From Termitomyces sp. T153 (taxonomy: Eukaryota > Basidiomycota > Agaricomycetes > Agaricales > Lyophyllaceae), in assembly GCA_018296165.2 (NCBI GenBank), contig JACKQL020000012.1:682001-746000 (forward strand): a DNA stretch of 64,000 bases, in the 5' to 3' direction. Under the pieces are notes generated by a model. That model ran no database searches, was not told where the DNA came from, and saw only the letters and a list, made by a program, of their open reading frames with translations. Positions 24,502-35,561 of the stretch are shown piece after piece. The translations under genes were made by a program, and so were the position numbers. The first letter of the stretch is position 1, and each line of letters opens with the position of its first letter.

Positions 24502-24816
24502 CAACTCCAATTGATCTTCCATCAAACCCCGGCTCCGCTTCCATTGATCGCATGGCTGCCTACTCCTTCACGTCCGCAAATCTCCCATATGGTCTTCTGC
24601 CTGAACCCTGCCAAGCCTGTCCCATTTCCTTGCAATCCGACTTCTCCGGACCCCCCTGGACCTGTCCGAATCACATCCCACCGACTATCCGCACAAGCCA
24701 TCAGTGCCCAGAACACTTTTGAGTGTTCAGTTGCCAGTACAAGGGGATCACGCCCGCCTAGTAAGGACTCGCTCAGTGCAGCTGAGCCCCTGGGGTCAGC
24801 AAAACCTGACATCCAT

Positions 24817-25939
24817 GGCAGAGCAGAAGGAACTCCTCCTGCAGCTACTGGCTGCAAAGAACACCATTGGGGCTCTGTCACTAGATGAACCTATGCTGGA
24901 GTTGACCCTAGAGGAGATCAGTGTGTGCACCTCACCCCTGGAGATGGAGGAGGATTTTTAGTTGAGTGACAGATGAGGTGTACACCTCCATTGCTGGGTG
25001 CTAATAGGTTCTTGTATCTGTTAATAGAAAATGAAACTGCCTTTTCTGACACCCTTCATTTTGAGACAGAAGAACCTCAATTCCCCCCAGACATACAGAT
25101 ACTAACTCCAGAGCCCCTACTGAGCTCCCCAACACCTCCAAAGGTCTGTTAGCATGGCTCTGCTTGGGTGTGTTGAATGCTCCAACAGTATGTGATGGCT
25201 TCTGGCCTGTCCACCAACTCCTTGCATCTCAACATGGAAATTGAGATGATGGACACCAAGCAAACCTGCAGAGTCACAGCTCTTCTGGATAGTGGAGCAA
25301 TGGGACTGTTCTTAGACTTGAAGTTTGTCAAACACCACAGCCTGATCACACAGCCCCTCCCCAAGCCCATTCCAGTCTACAACATTGATGGAATGCCTAA
25401 CAAAGCAGGTGCCATCAACTCCATGGTCAATCTGGTTCTCTACTATTGGAACCATGCAGAGCACACCATATTTGCCATCACTAGCCTGAGTAGGCAAGAC
25501 ATGATCCTTGGCTTTATGTGGCTCTGCAAGCACAATCCTGAGGTTGATTGGACCAAAGGAGAGGTAACCATGAGCAGGTGCCCCTAGAAGTGCTCTGCCT
25601 GTGCTGCAGAGGACAAGGCAAAGTGCTGGGCCCAAGTTTGAGAACATGCAGCCATCCATGCATATTGCGCTGGCCCTCTCCCCTTTGCAGATCTAGACCT
25701 CCTGGATCTCCCACCTCTGGTATTCCCCCATAAAGAGGCCCTCTATGAGGACAACTGGAGTGGTGGTGGAACCCTGGAGGAGGATCATGGAAGGGAGTTT
25801 GGTAGTGTACACGAGCTAGAGCTCCCAGATGAAGTGGTAGAAGTGGGAAATCAGATTTACATGACTACTGTACACCTGCTACTCTCCATTGTAGAGATCT
25901 GGGCTAGCCATACCACATCCCAGTGGCTGGCCCAGGCAT
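24817..25939 (+). pseudogene. Element B aspartic protease region, decayed
   Basis: Starts at MAEQKELL (post-knuckle linker). The protease lies at about 25177-25587 with active-site motif LLDSGA (25283) and the later LGFMWLCKHNPEVDW segment typical of these fungal gypsy proteases, which mature Gag-Pol. The DSG triad is retained, but stops follow at 25585 and 25639. The linker EALYEDNW ... QWLAQAFAANAM leads to RT. Confidence 0.82.
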
Positions 25940-27330
25940 TTGCTGCCAATGCCATGCCCTGAGAGTTCCAGGACATGGTACCTCCCTACCTCCATGTGTT
26001 TGAGGATGTGTTCTCCAAAGCCTTGTTTGACTCACTTCTGGAGCACAAGAGGTGGGACCACACAATTGAACTGCTGCCAGATTCCACACCCTTCAGCTGT
26101 AAGGTCTACCTGCTCATGCCCAAGAAGCAGGAGGAGCTCAACGCATTCCTGCAAGAAATCCTATACTCTGGTTGTGTCTGCCCTTCTAAGTAGGAAGGAT
26201 AGCTCACTCCAACTAGTCCAGGACTACTGGGTTCTCAACACCATGATAGTGAAGAACCATTACCTCCTCCCCTTTATCTCCAAGCTCATCAACAACCTCC
26301 AGGGTGCACAATACTTCACTAAACTAGACATCTGATGGGGTTACAATAATGTGTGCATCCAGGAAGGAGACAAGTGGAAGGCTGCCTTCTGGACCAACTG
26401 GAGATTGTTTGAGCTACTTGTTATGTTCTTCAGACTCACCAATAGCCCTGCCACCTTTCAGACCATGATGAATAACATCTTCAGGAACCTCATAGCAGAG
26501 GGTGTAGTGTGTGTATACCTTGACAACATTCTCATCTATACCAAAATGCTAGAGAAACACCGTTGGATTACTTGCCTTGTCCTGGAATGCCTCTGCCAGC
26601 ACCAGCTCTACTTCAAGCTGGAGAAGTGTGAGTTTGAACAGACCTAGATCAAATACCTTGGCCTAATCATCTCACACAGAGCTACAAAAATGGACCCAGT
26701 GAAGGTAGCAGGTGTGGCAGAGTGGCTGGAGTCCAAGAACAAGAAGGAGGTGCAGGTGTTCCTTGGTTTTGCAAACTTCTACTGGAGATTCATCCAGAAC
26801 TTCTCACACCATGCCCATCCACTATTCAACCTCACTAGAAAGGATGTTACATGGAGTTGGGGACCTCCAGAGCAGATGACCTTCAACACTCTCAAGTGCA
26901 CCATGACCTCTGGACCCATCCTCCTCTTCCCAGATAACAACTCTCCCTTCTAGGTAGAAGCCAACAGCTCCAACTTTGCCACTGGAGGTGTGCTCTCGCA
27001 ACAATCTCTAGAGGATGGGAAGTGGCATTCAGTGCTCTTTTACTCCAAGAGCCTGAATTTGGTGGAGCAGAACTATGAGATCTATGACAAGAAGATCCTG
27101 ACCATCATCTGGTTGTTTGAGGAGTGGTGGCACTTCCTGGAAGGTGCACAGCACAAGTTTGAAGTCTGGACAGATCACAAGAACCTTGAATACTTCCAGA
27201 CAGCCAAGAAGCTCAATCACTAACAGGCCCAGTGGTCCCTTTACCTCACCAACTTTGACTTCTTTTTGCACTACAAGCTTGGCCAGAGCATGTGGAAACC
27301 AGATGCCCTGTCCTAGAGAGCAGACCATGG
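25940..27330 (+). pseudogene. Element B reverse transcriptase and RNase H, decayed
   Basis: RT starts near PPYLHVFEDVFSK (25981). Motifs visible across frames: FTKLDI (26316), FRLTNSPATFQTMMN (26430) and VYLDNILIYT (26515), where the YXDD box reads YLDN (second Asp codon GAC changed to AAC at 26525). The connection helices are KNKKEVQVFLGFANFYWRF. RNase H has VEANSSNFA (first Asp replaced by Asn), LVEQNYEIYDKKIL and WTDHKNLEYF (27171). In-frame TAG stops are frequent. Confidence 0.88.
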
Positions 27331-27559
27331 CACAGGGGAGGAGAATAACAGTAACATTGTGCTCCTCTGCTCTGAACTGTTTGCAGTCCAAGCCATGGAG
27401 GGTCTAGCTGTTGTGGGAGCAGAAGTGGACATTCACTGGGACATACAGCAGGGTAATTGGGATGGTCAGCAGGAGGAGCTTGTGGTGCAAGCAGCTCAGA
27501 TGCCAAAGTCGGGGCATACCACTGGTGCCAAGGCAGTCCATGCAGATGAATGGGCCCTC

Positions 27560-28905
27560 CAAGATAGAATCCTGATCTTCTGAGACTGTATCTATGTCCC
27601 CAACATTCCAGAGCTCCATCAGAGGATTGTGGAGCAATATCATGACTTCCACATTGTAGGGCACCCTGGACAGTGGAAGACACTGGAGCTAGTATGGTGG
27701 AACTACTGGTGGCCCCAGATGTCCCAGTATATTTGATCCTACACTAGTACATGCAATCTCTGTCTCTGGACCAAGCCCCAACACCAACTCCCCTATGGAC
27801 AGTTACACCCACTGCCCATGCCTACAGAACAATGGAGCATGGCTTCTGGGAACTTCATTGTAGAGCTCCCTTATGCCCATGGTTATGATGCAATCATGGT
27901 GGTGGTAGACCTGTATGGCAAGTGAGCACACTTCATTCCAACCCACACCACCTGCTCCACCATGGGCTCCACAAACCTGTACCAGAGGAACATCTGGAAG
28001 CTCCATAGCCTCTCCAACACCTATGTCTCTGATTGGAGACCACAATTTGTGGTGGAGTTCACCAGGGAGCTCTACCAACTGCTTGGAGTGAAGCTCCACA
28101 CCTCTACTGCCTACCACCCTCAGTCCAACAGCCAGACCAAATGTGTAAACCAGGAGTTAGAGCAGTACCTCTGCCTCTTTTGCAATGAGCACCAGAATGA
28201 CTGGAACAAACTTCTCCCTGACACAGAGTTCCAATACAACAACCACATTCATGCATCCACCCAGTTCTCCCCATTCTTCTTTGACACAGGACAGCATCCA
28301 CGCATGGGTCTTGCAGAATGAGGCAGTAAATAAATTTGTGGACTGGATGAGGAGGTCACAGGAGGAGGCCCAAGCAGTGCTGGTAAAGGCAAAGGACAAC
28401 ATAGCACAATACTATGACCATGGGAGGACCCCAGAGCACAAATATCAGCCCAGAAATCAAGTCTACCTGGATGCCTTTGACATTACAACTACCCAGCCCT
28501 CAAAAAAGCTGTCACACCATCAGTTGGGACTCTTCACAGTGGAATGACAGGTAGGACCCTTGGGCTATTGACTCCAGCTCCCCATGGGGATGCACCAGCT
28601 TCATCTGGTGTTCAATATGGTCAAACTAACTCCAGCCCCTAAGGATTCTATTCCAGAGCATTGTCTGCCACCTCTGCCACCCCCCATGGTGGTCCACAAC
28701 AATGAGGAATACAAGATGGAGGAAATCCTGAATAGCCATTTATTCTGGAGACAACTACAGTACAAGGTGAAGTGGAAAGGCTATGGGATTGAGGATATCT
28801 CCTAGGAGCCATGGGAGAATGTGCATGCTCCCAGACTCATCAAGGAGTTCCACCAGAGACATCCAGATGCCCCATGCACCATACAAGGAATCTACCCTAT
28901 CTCAC
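27560..28905 (+). pseudogene. Element B integrase and chromodomain, decayed
   Basis: HHCC zinc region (HQRIVEQYH ... CNLC, 27610-27760), catalytic core with MVVVDLYGK (27894), VSDWRPQF (28024) and NQELEQYL (28149), then a C-terminal chromodomain YKMEEIL ... QYKVKWKGYGIEDIS (28711-28803) whose conserved Trp is now TAG. The reading reaches within 70 bp of the purine tract and 3' LTR. Confidence 0.88.
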
Positions 28906-28975
28906 CAGGGGACTAAATGATCAGGGACTTCTTTTACCCCATGTGTCAAGGCGCTGCATGCTAGAGGGGGGGTGA

Positions 28976-29345
28976 TATCAGGGGACTTCCATTTCCAACC
29001 TCTGTGACTGGTTCCAGCACCTCCACAACTTGTTCAATGTCTTCCAGGGCTCTTTCTAGAACCATGGAGATCTCTGGAGAACTGTGGAATTCTCCATATT
29101 ACCTCAGCAATCATTGCCCTAGGGTTAGGAGCAGCTCTGGTCTTCTGTACAGTAGTTCCCATGCCTCTGCTGCCTGCTGATGCACTGTGCTGAGCAGTGG
29201 GGATCCTTAGACTTGTTCTCTTCAGATTCCCCTCTGCTGGGTAATTAGTTACTGATTGTATTGTTGTCTACTCCACTAATATACTTTGGATTACCCTCTG
29301 CTAGCTGCATGACTCCAATCTGCTGCTCCAGAGGTTGCCCTTACA
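28976..29345 (+). repeat. 3' LTR of element B
   Basis: Starts TATCAGGGGACTTCC (TG changed to TA compared with the 5' LTR) after the tract GAGGGGGGGTGA. Ends TTGCCCTTACA and is followed by the duplication GGGAT. Confidence 0.95.
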
Positions 29346-29350
29346 GGGAT

Positions 29351-29644
29351 GCCGTATCCCACCCTTTATTTTTTAACTTTAATGGTGTAGAAGTTATCTG
29401 TTGATGGACTCAAAAAGGGGCTATGTAACAGAGCATCCATTACATGCATATATATATTTTTACTTATTGGTTAATTACACTGATAGCATCACATGCTGCT
29501 ATCCCTAAAAGTATTGTACTAGTACTTACATAAGGCAGCACCTTACTTCATACTTTGTAGACAGAACTATTGACTGGTTTTGACTTACATTGGGTGAACC
29601 ATAAGCTGCACGACCTGTAATGGAAACATTACACAGGGCTCATT
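29351..29644. other. Spacer after element B, nothing recognised
   Basis: AT-rich, few CpG, no open frame of note. It is the continuation of the sequence into which element B inserted. Confidence 0.4.
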
Positions 29645-30531
29645 CACTGCTTGCAGCTGAATCTGTTTCCTTGGGAAAAAGTGATCAGGAAACCTGTCAC
29701 CCAGTTTCTGAACAAATTCTCCCTAGCAAACATTCAACCAGTTTCTTTTGAAAAAAATCAGGCAATTGTAATTGTGTTTCCTAACTGTTACCAACATCAG
29801 AATGAAACTTTTTTTGACCCTTTTTTTAAGGGGAAACATTATGAAAAACTTAGTAATCCTGACTTTGGAGATTCTGAAAGACAGGAAACAACATTTTCCC
29901 TCAGAAACAAAGATAGAAAACTTTAAACTATTTTTCTTTATGTTTCTCTTGGAAAAATATACTCTTTCAACTGGAAACCTAAGACCCATTTCCTACAGAA
30001 ACTTTTAAACAAAAAAATATTATTCAAGTTTACTCTCTCGAGTCAATGCTGATATCCACTCCAAGTTGACATGGACTTGATAATCAACTCCCTGAGCCAC
30101 TCGATATTGAGTTGATTGGTGTTTCTTTGCTTAGAAACTTGAATACTATATCTCTGTCTATGGTTTGCATTGAAAATATTCTTCAGGTTTCCTTCACTGT
30201 TTCTAAGAGGAAAAGAAGTTATTTTTACACAAGAAACATACAAAAAGTTATTTCGAAGTTTTTGATACATGTTTTACAAGGGACCAATTCTTCTTTATCT
30301 CACAGAAACCTCAGAGAAATATTATGAAGTTTTCCATTATGTTTCCTTTTAGAAAAGGGGTTGAAAAAAGATATCACTCTGACTTTGGAAATGGTTGTGA
30401 AAGATTTTAACTGCCTAATTTTTTCCGAAAGAAACTCGTTGAATGTTTGCTAGGGAAAATTTGTTCATAAAGTGGGTGACAGGTTTCCTGATCATTTTTT
30501 CCCAAGGGAACAGGTTTGGCTGCCAGCAGTG
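29645..30531. mobile_element. CACTG-ended non-autonomous DNA element, 887 bp
   Basis: Left end CACTGCTTGCAGC and right end GCTGCCAGCAGTG are imperfect inverted repeats. The similarity extends over more than 100 bp (GGAAACCTGTCACCCA on the left, GGGTGACAGGTTTCC on the right). No transposase frame. Flanks ATT and GAT do not form a clear target duplication. Related to the truncated copy at 41000-41211 and, at the ends, to the MITE at 10223. Confidence 0.75.
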
Positions 30532-31217
30532 GATATCGGACACTGTTTCTGTCCTTATGGCTCCAGTACCTGACGGAGAAAGAAAGAGTGTAGCGAAGAC
30601 CTGAAGGTTTGTCAGCCATCCGTAAATTATTCATACCAGGCTATTAGTTGACTAGTCTTAGTGTGTGAGAATGGCCTTGGCGTAAGTAACAATCACCTTA
30701 GCATGAGTGAGAAGGACTTCAGCGTGAAACACTTGAAAGTTGAAATGTGTTGGTAATGTCCACCAGTATAATCAATTGAAGAGACATAAACAGCAAGAAA
30801 TGTATTATGGTAATGCTGAGCGGCGATAACCACAGACTATCGCGTCTCAAAAAGAATGAGTCCGTTCTTCCTTGTCACAATAAGTATCTGGAAATAGATA
30901 TCATCTCCTGTGGACGATCGCCAACTGCTTTACTCTAGCCTCATACCGAGACCCTCCACCCTTTGAGAGCGTGCTTATGTCTTACATAGACATATTTATT
31001 TAACAACTTGAACAATCACAGAAACAAAAGAATTCAAAGACAAGTTAACAACTCATCAAGTGGGGAAAAATCCATCTTTCAGCCTCAGGTCATCTAATAC
31101 AATAGATCCGTTACGGGGATTGCACCAACAATATTTGATTTTTAATTTGTTTGCGGAAGAGTCCTGAGGCCTCCATATCCGACGTTGAAAAGTTCTGACG
31201 TCCATTCCACGCAAGTA
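30532..31217. other. Intergenic, nothing recognised
   Basis: Normal CpG content, no supported gene. It contains the region downstream of the minus-strand kinase-like gene. Confidence 0.5.
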
Positions 31218-32426
31218 TTAAAAAATCTCTGACAAAGACGGTCGATCATTGGGATTAGTGTTCGTCATAGCTTTCCCAATAATTATAAATGGCTCTAGTC
31301 CATCTGGGTTGTATTTCTGGACAATGAAAGTGAAGAGGTTTACAGAAGCTAGCGAGGAACAAACCTACGCGAAGAAGCTCCAGAATGACATTTCCGAGCT
31401 GATAAATATCAGCTTTGAATGGATTGTAGGGGCCGCGTCTTTTGAATTCTGGCAAACTCTTACCCTGGCCAGCCCTTGTCGTCTCCTTCAGGTCAACATT
31501 TTTTAATTCGGGAGGATATCGACGTGATATGTCGAAATTGATGTAGTAATATTGAACGGGTCTTACGGACCATCGTTCACGCCACTTGAAATTTCGACGT
31601 CGAGACCAAATACCGTCATGCGTAATGGGCAGAGCAAAATGAGTGCCACGAGGGATCACCTTGGAAGCATCCATCATGAGATTGAACCAACAAGGATCTC
31701 TGTCAACGACCTGGGTTAGAGCTCTTTCATCTCTCAAAGACGTGCGTACCTATGAGAGACATCATTTTCATGCATGAAATCTAAGCCCTGTTGACATTGC
31801 AATAGAGTCACACATGTACAGATGGTGCACGAAACTGCATGTCTTGATATATTACTTCGTATATTTCACCCACGCGTCGAAAGGGAACTCTATTGAAATG
31901 GTTTAAGTAGGGCATGACCATTAACAGCTTTGTATCATCATTAGGATAGGGCATAACGTCAAGGATCGGGACACTGCGATTGCGTCCATCAGACCTCAAT
32001 TCAGGGGAATTGAGAAATCTTGCGATGGGATATTCGTCGGTCGAGGAGTCGACGACTTTGATTACGACTCTAGATCCATCCAATTGCGTCGCGTCGATAG
32101 TGCTTGAATTCTTAATGTGTTGGAGTAAGACGTTGCCAAGGCGCTATGACTAAAGTGAATGACAGTACCCGAAGACAAACTGCGTCCTCGTATTGGAAAA
32201 TATCTGTGACAGGTTTGGATGACTTCAACCATGAAGGAATCCAGCCAGGTTGATAGCGAGGTCGCAGCTTATATCCTCGCCGAAGAAGCATAGGTTGAAG
32301 GTCAATCCAGAACGCTTCATGTTTAGAAAGTATTCCCAAGTAAGTATCACGAGGCATCCATGAAGTCTTGGAGACAGCAACTTTATATGCCTCCTCTGGA
32401 TCGACGGCTTTTTTTGGCCATGTCAA
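31218..32426 (-). CDS. Kinase-like protein with degenerate DFG motif (probable pseudokinase)
   Basis: Fungal protein kinase-like fold. Exons resolved on the minus strand: about 32426-32169, 32102 to about 31831, a short exon with LDFMHENDVSH (about 31798-31750), 31699-31369 and 31316-31218. N-terminal block FWIDLQPMLLRRGYKLRPRY is typical of a large Agaricomycete kinase-like family. The Lys of VVIKVVD (ATP site) and the catalytic loop HRDPCWFN (spliced) are present. The metal-binding DFG reads NFD (31531-31539), so activity is doubtful. Its end is DRPSLSEIF, like the last kinase helix. The start codon is not settled: the first frame has no ATG, so an upstream exon is likely. One internal splice (near 31799-31830) is also uncertain. 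Confidence 0.75.
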
Positions 32427-33181
32427 GAATCTCAGTGAATAGCAGGAAGAATGCTAGTTGATACAACCTATAAAAGACAGTAGAGTCATGCTTCGGAATA
32501 CAGCGTTGGACCGGAGAACAAGAGTAAGTACAATGACGTGCAGGACAAGTATAATGACAAGGAATATAACACAAGGAGTATAACGCGTTACCAGGGTACA
32601 TACTGTCTTTTTGTGGTTGTGAAGGCGTGAGAAAAATACTGTTTAGTTGTGATGGTAACGATCAGATGGGTAACGATCAGATAACGATGATAGTCCAAAA
32701 TTACTACCATCGCCGCACATTCCACGAAGAATGACAACAGGACATACATTTTGTCGTCCTGTTATTAGCAGGACTAGGAAAGACAGGAATAACGCCTAGC
32801 CTCAATTTTTCTTCGATTTGTGTGAATCCGGCAAACTATGAATCCAATCAATTACACGTTGAAGTTCGCATTTTGGATTTGGCCTACACTTCAACTATTT
32901 GGTAACCTACGACAATTGATTGAACATTCGCTTATGGCGCTCCAATGCTATCTAGGCTCTCCGTGGTACAGCCTTCCCAGACAACCTCACATAACGATCC
33001 TCTGGTTGCCTACTATTGTTCAGTTAAGACAAGGGAAGATGACGGATCTTGTCCTCTAGAACAATGGTGCCTACTTTGACAAGAACGCAATAATTTGGAC
33101 CTCTTTCCAAGTAGGACTGCCTTTGTCCTTGGGAACCTACTTATATATCCACCTTTTTCTTCTATTTTTCCTCAGAAAAGT
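32427..33181. other. Divergent intergenic region
   Basis: Lies between the kinase-like gene (minus) and the unknown gene at 33182 (plus). It may hold the first exon of the kinase-like gene and both promoters. No clear gene otherwise. Confidence 0.5.
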
Positions 33182-34721
33182 ATGAGACTCAGCAAACTTC
33201 AGGCAAACCGTAAACATTACAGGCGTCAACTTCAGCTTATCGTTGATGCTCACAGAATCCACGTTGTCAGACAGGTCAAGCACGATGATGACTTAGAGGA
33301 TCTGAAGCTTATCACTGCACAAGAGCTATTCCCGTATGTCATATCCCTCTAACATCTACTGCTTGCTCACTTTTCCAAAGATGCATTCAGGAGATTGAGT
33401 CTCTGCATAGTGAGCTACGTGGTTTGGGATATTATTTACGTGTCATCCGACGAGACGATTTTGTATCCCGTATCGAAGACTGTAGAAATCTCTTTCTTGA
33501 GATTGTAAGCGAATACGATGTAGGCAAGATCTATCAACATTGTCGTCTTCATTGTTTATTATGATGACCATTACTCGTAGGTGAAAACTCAAGAGATAAT
33601 TGCTGCTAAAGGATTAACAAAGCCCAGTGAAGATATCATCGCCGAAGAGAGATTAGCCTTGGTTAGTATCGGTTATTCAACTCGATCATGTACCCGGCTG
33701 TATGATGTTCAACTTCTACAGGAGCGCTTACAAGAAGGGATAACAACAAACGGCCTTAAAAACGTAAGAGAGCATGTCTACAAATCAAAAGTATAGGTCG
33801 TTCGACGTGGATCCTGACCATTTCCAAGGCACCCATCGACGTGACCATTGAATCAAAGCCGGGAGTACTGCGACACATTCGTGATCTACAGACCCGAAAA
33901 TCTCAAGCTGATTGCCCTGAACCGTATCCTTCTGCCGTCTTTAGATTGTGAGATTGCTAGTGAGCATCTCTCCCGACGTGCGACACTAACGTTTGAATTT
34001 TAGGCCTTCCACAGAGCATCTCTCGCCTTCAATAGAATCAATGCAGTAAGTCGAACAATTGCTCTGTCAATATATAAAATATATGTCTGAACAATCATCA
34101 AACAGAACTCTCATATCTGAACCGGATCAGTCTATGGAAGATGAAGCATGGAGTCCATCAGGAATCTCGTTCAGACAGAAACATCATCTGCATGAGGACC
34201 ATGTCTTAGAGCTCGCCAACTTACCACCAAAATTACCGCAGCAGTCATTCAGCACAGGCGAGGGTAACATGAGTGTGAATGGCAACAATACTCATCCTGA
34301 CGAGTATGTAGAGGATAACATATGGCCAACACTAAAGATTCCGTGGCGGAAACGTTACATCATAGTCGAGGAGGACCGAGACTATGACATGGACGACGAG
34401 CTTCCTGAGGTGTATGTACCCGATCCCTTCGGAAGATGGAATCCTTCTGTTTTAGGGCACCAGGAGCCGTCTGAGAAAGTTGCTAGCGGTGTCAATTCAA
34501 CTGGCAGAGTCAATCCAACTGAAACTGAAAAAGTTGATCCAACTGCCAGTGATGAGCTTTCTCCAAGCAGCTTGAACGAGCCCGACACTAATGGAGAAAG
34601 CATTGTCGAATCTTATTCTGATGACCCCACAGAGTTTTTAAATCATGTTCTTGAGGTGCTTAGGGAACATTCAATTCCAGATTTCAGTCGTGAGATGACC
34701 TCGTCACCTGAGGAGGACTAG
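33182..34721 (+). CDS. Unknown protein, 391 residues, 7 exons
   Basis: My model is 33182-33333, 33381-33504, 33581-33661, 33722-33763, 33829-33947, 34004-34045 and 34106-34721. All phases agree and the total is 1176 nt. The start is the ATG of MRLSKLQANRKHYRRQ. The first 130 residues are charged and helical (ESLHSELRGLGYYLRVIRRD), suggesting coiled coil. The C-terminal 200 residues are acidic and low in complexity, with two short basic blocks (WRKRYII). I do not recognise the family and infer no function. The intron at 33764 ends at 33828 with a good branch site CTGAC. A shorter 33-nt reading would break the frame. CpG content is normal. A copia element inserted about 400 bp downstream. Confidence 0.8.
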
Positions 34722-35129
34722 TCTCTTTAGTGTTGCATTATGTAGCTGCAAGTGTCAAGGCTAGTCACAGCTCAGGGCAAAATGGCTTCATCGCTGAATT
34801 TGTGTATTATATGATTGTGTCATCCTGTCCAAATCAACGTATCTATTCATAATAAACGTGGTTTTGTGTTACTATGTTACTATAATGATATATACCTACG
34901 CTAATAGCTAGCTATGGTCGCATCGGGAAATAGGCCTACTTCGAACAGACTGGCAAGCGGGTAGTATCAGAATACCTCTGGAGAAAGTTTGCTACTACTG
35001 CGTGCGAATTACACTGAGTGGCGCAATTGATATTGATTCCAATAAAACATAAGGTGGTGAAAAGGTTGAGTGGGAACTGGAAGATCAAAGGCCTGAAAAT
35101 TGCAAATATAGCATAATAACTTGATTAAC
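34722..35129. other. Intergenic 3' region
   Basis: Contains the likely polyadenylation area of the upstream gene (AATAAACGTG near 34850). No gene seen before the copia LTR. Confidence 0.5.
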
Positions 35130-35400
35130 TGTTGGAGTCAGTGCTGCTAGCTGCACACAACCCACACTTACACCTATAAGATGACACCATCTCATCATTG
35201 CTCACGTGATAGTGGTATTATTTTCGCTCCCTGGACGTCCCATATTCTCATCTACTAAATACGAGACTCCAGGTATGTATAGATAGCATAATTACAATAT
35301 CATCTACTAAATACGAGACTCCAGTCCCCGTCAACGTGATCAGCCCTAAGCGTCTATCTTTCCCCCTGACTTAGTCTGTAGTGCACAACTTGCTGCAACA
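35130..35400 (+). repeat. 5' LTR of copia element, CpG retained
   Basis: Has eight CpG sites. Each is TpG or CpA at the aligned position in the 3' LTR. Confidence 0.95.
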
Positions 35401-35561
35401 GGTTATGGGCCCCGGCCCACAGACTAAACCACCGAAGATAGATTTGCTAAAACCTTGCTCCGTTCCCAAACGTCGTAGAAAAACAACCGGTTTAAAGTTT
35501 ACCTCCCATCATCCCATTCTTGCTTCTCCCGTGCCTGCCAGACTTTACATCCGTTACTATT

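Larger units (their letters stand above)
23492..24811 (+). mobile_element. Young family-1 solo LTR, CpG-rich
   Basis: 1320 bp starting TGTCACGACCCGT and ending AAAACCTGACA. Perfect target duplication TCCAT (23487-23491, 24812-24816). It interrupts element B exactly between codons for YYLS and MAEQ, a join that is uninterrupted in element C. It keeps many CpG sites, while sequence on both sides has almost none, so it is a later arrival or has escaped the decay process. There is no internal coding region, so it is a solo LTR left by recombination. Confidence 0.95.
21939..29345 (+). mobile_element. Gypsy element B, complete LTR retrotransposon with nested LTR
   Basis: Two LTRs of 369 and 370 bp in the same orientation, a perfect target duplication GGGAT (21934-21938 and 29346-29350), gag and pol in the order Gag-zinc knuckle-PR-RT-RH-IN-chromodomain, and a purine tract GAGGGGGGGTGA just before the 3' LTR. 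A solo LTR of another family (23492-24811) lies inside it between the zinc knuckle and the protease. Coding regions have many stops, mostly TAG in place of TGG, so the element is dead. It is the same family as element C (45707-51696). Confidence 0.95.

Noticed and set aside
33764..33796. 33-nt intron in the 391-residue gene
   Set aside because: It leads to a stop after seven codons. The AG at 33828 with a CTGAC branch site keeps the frame.
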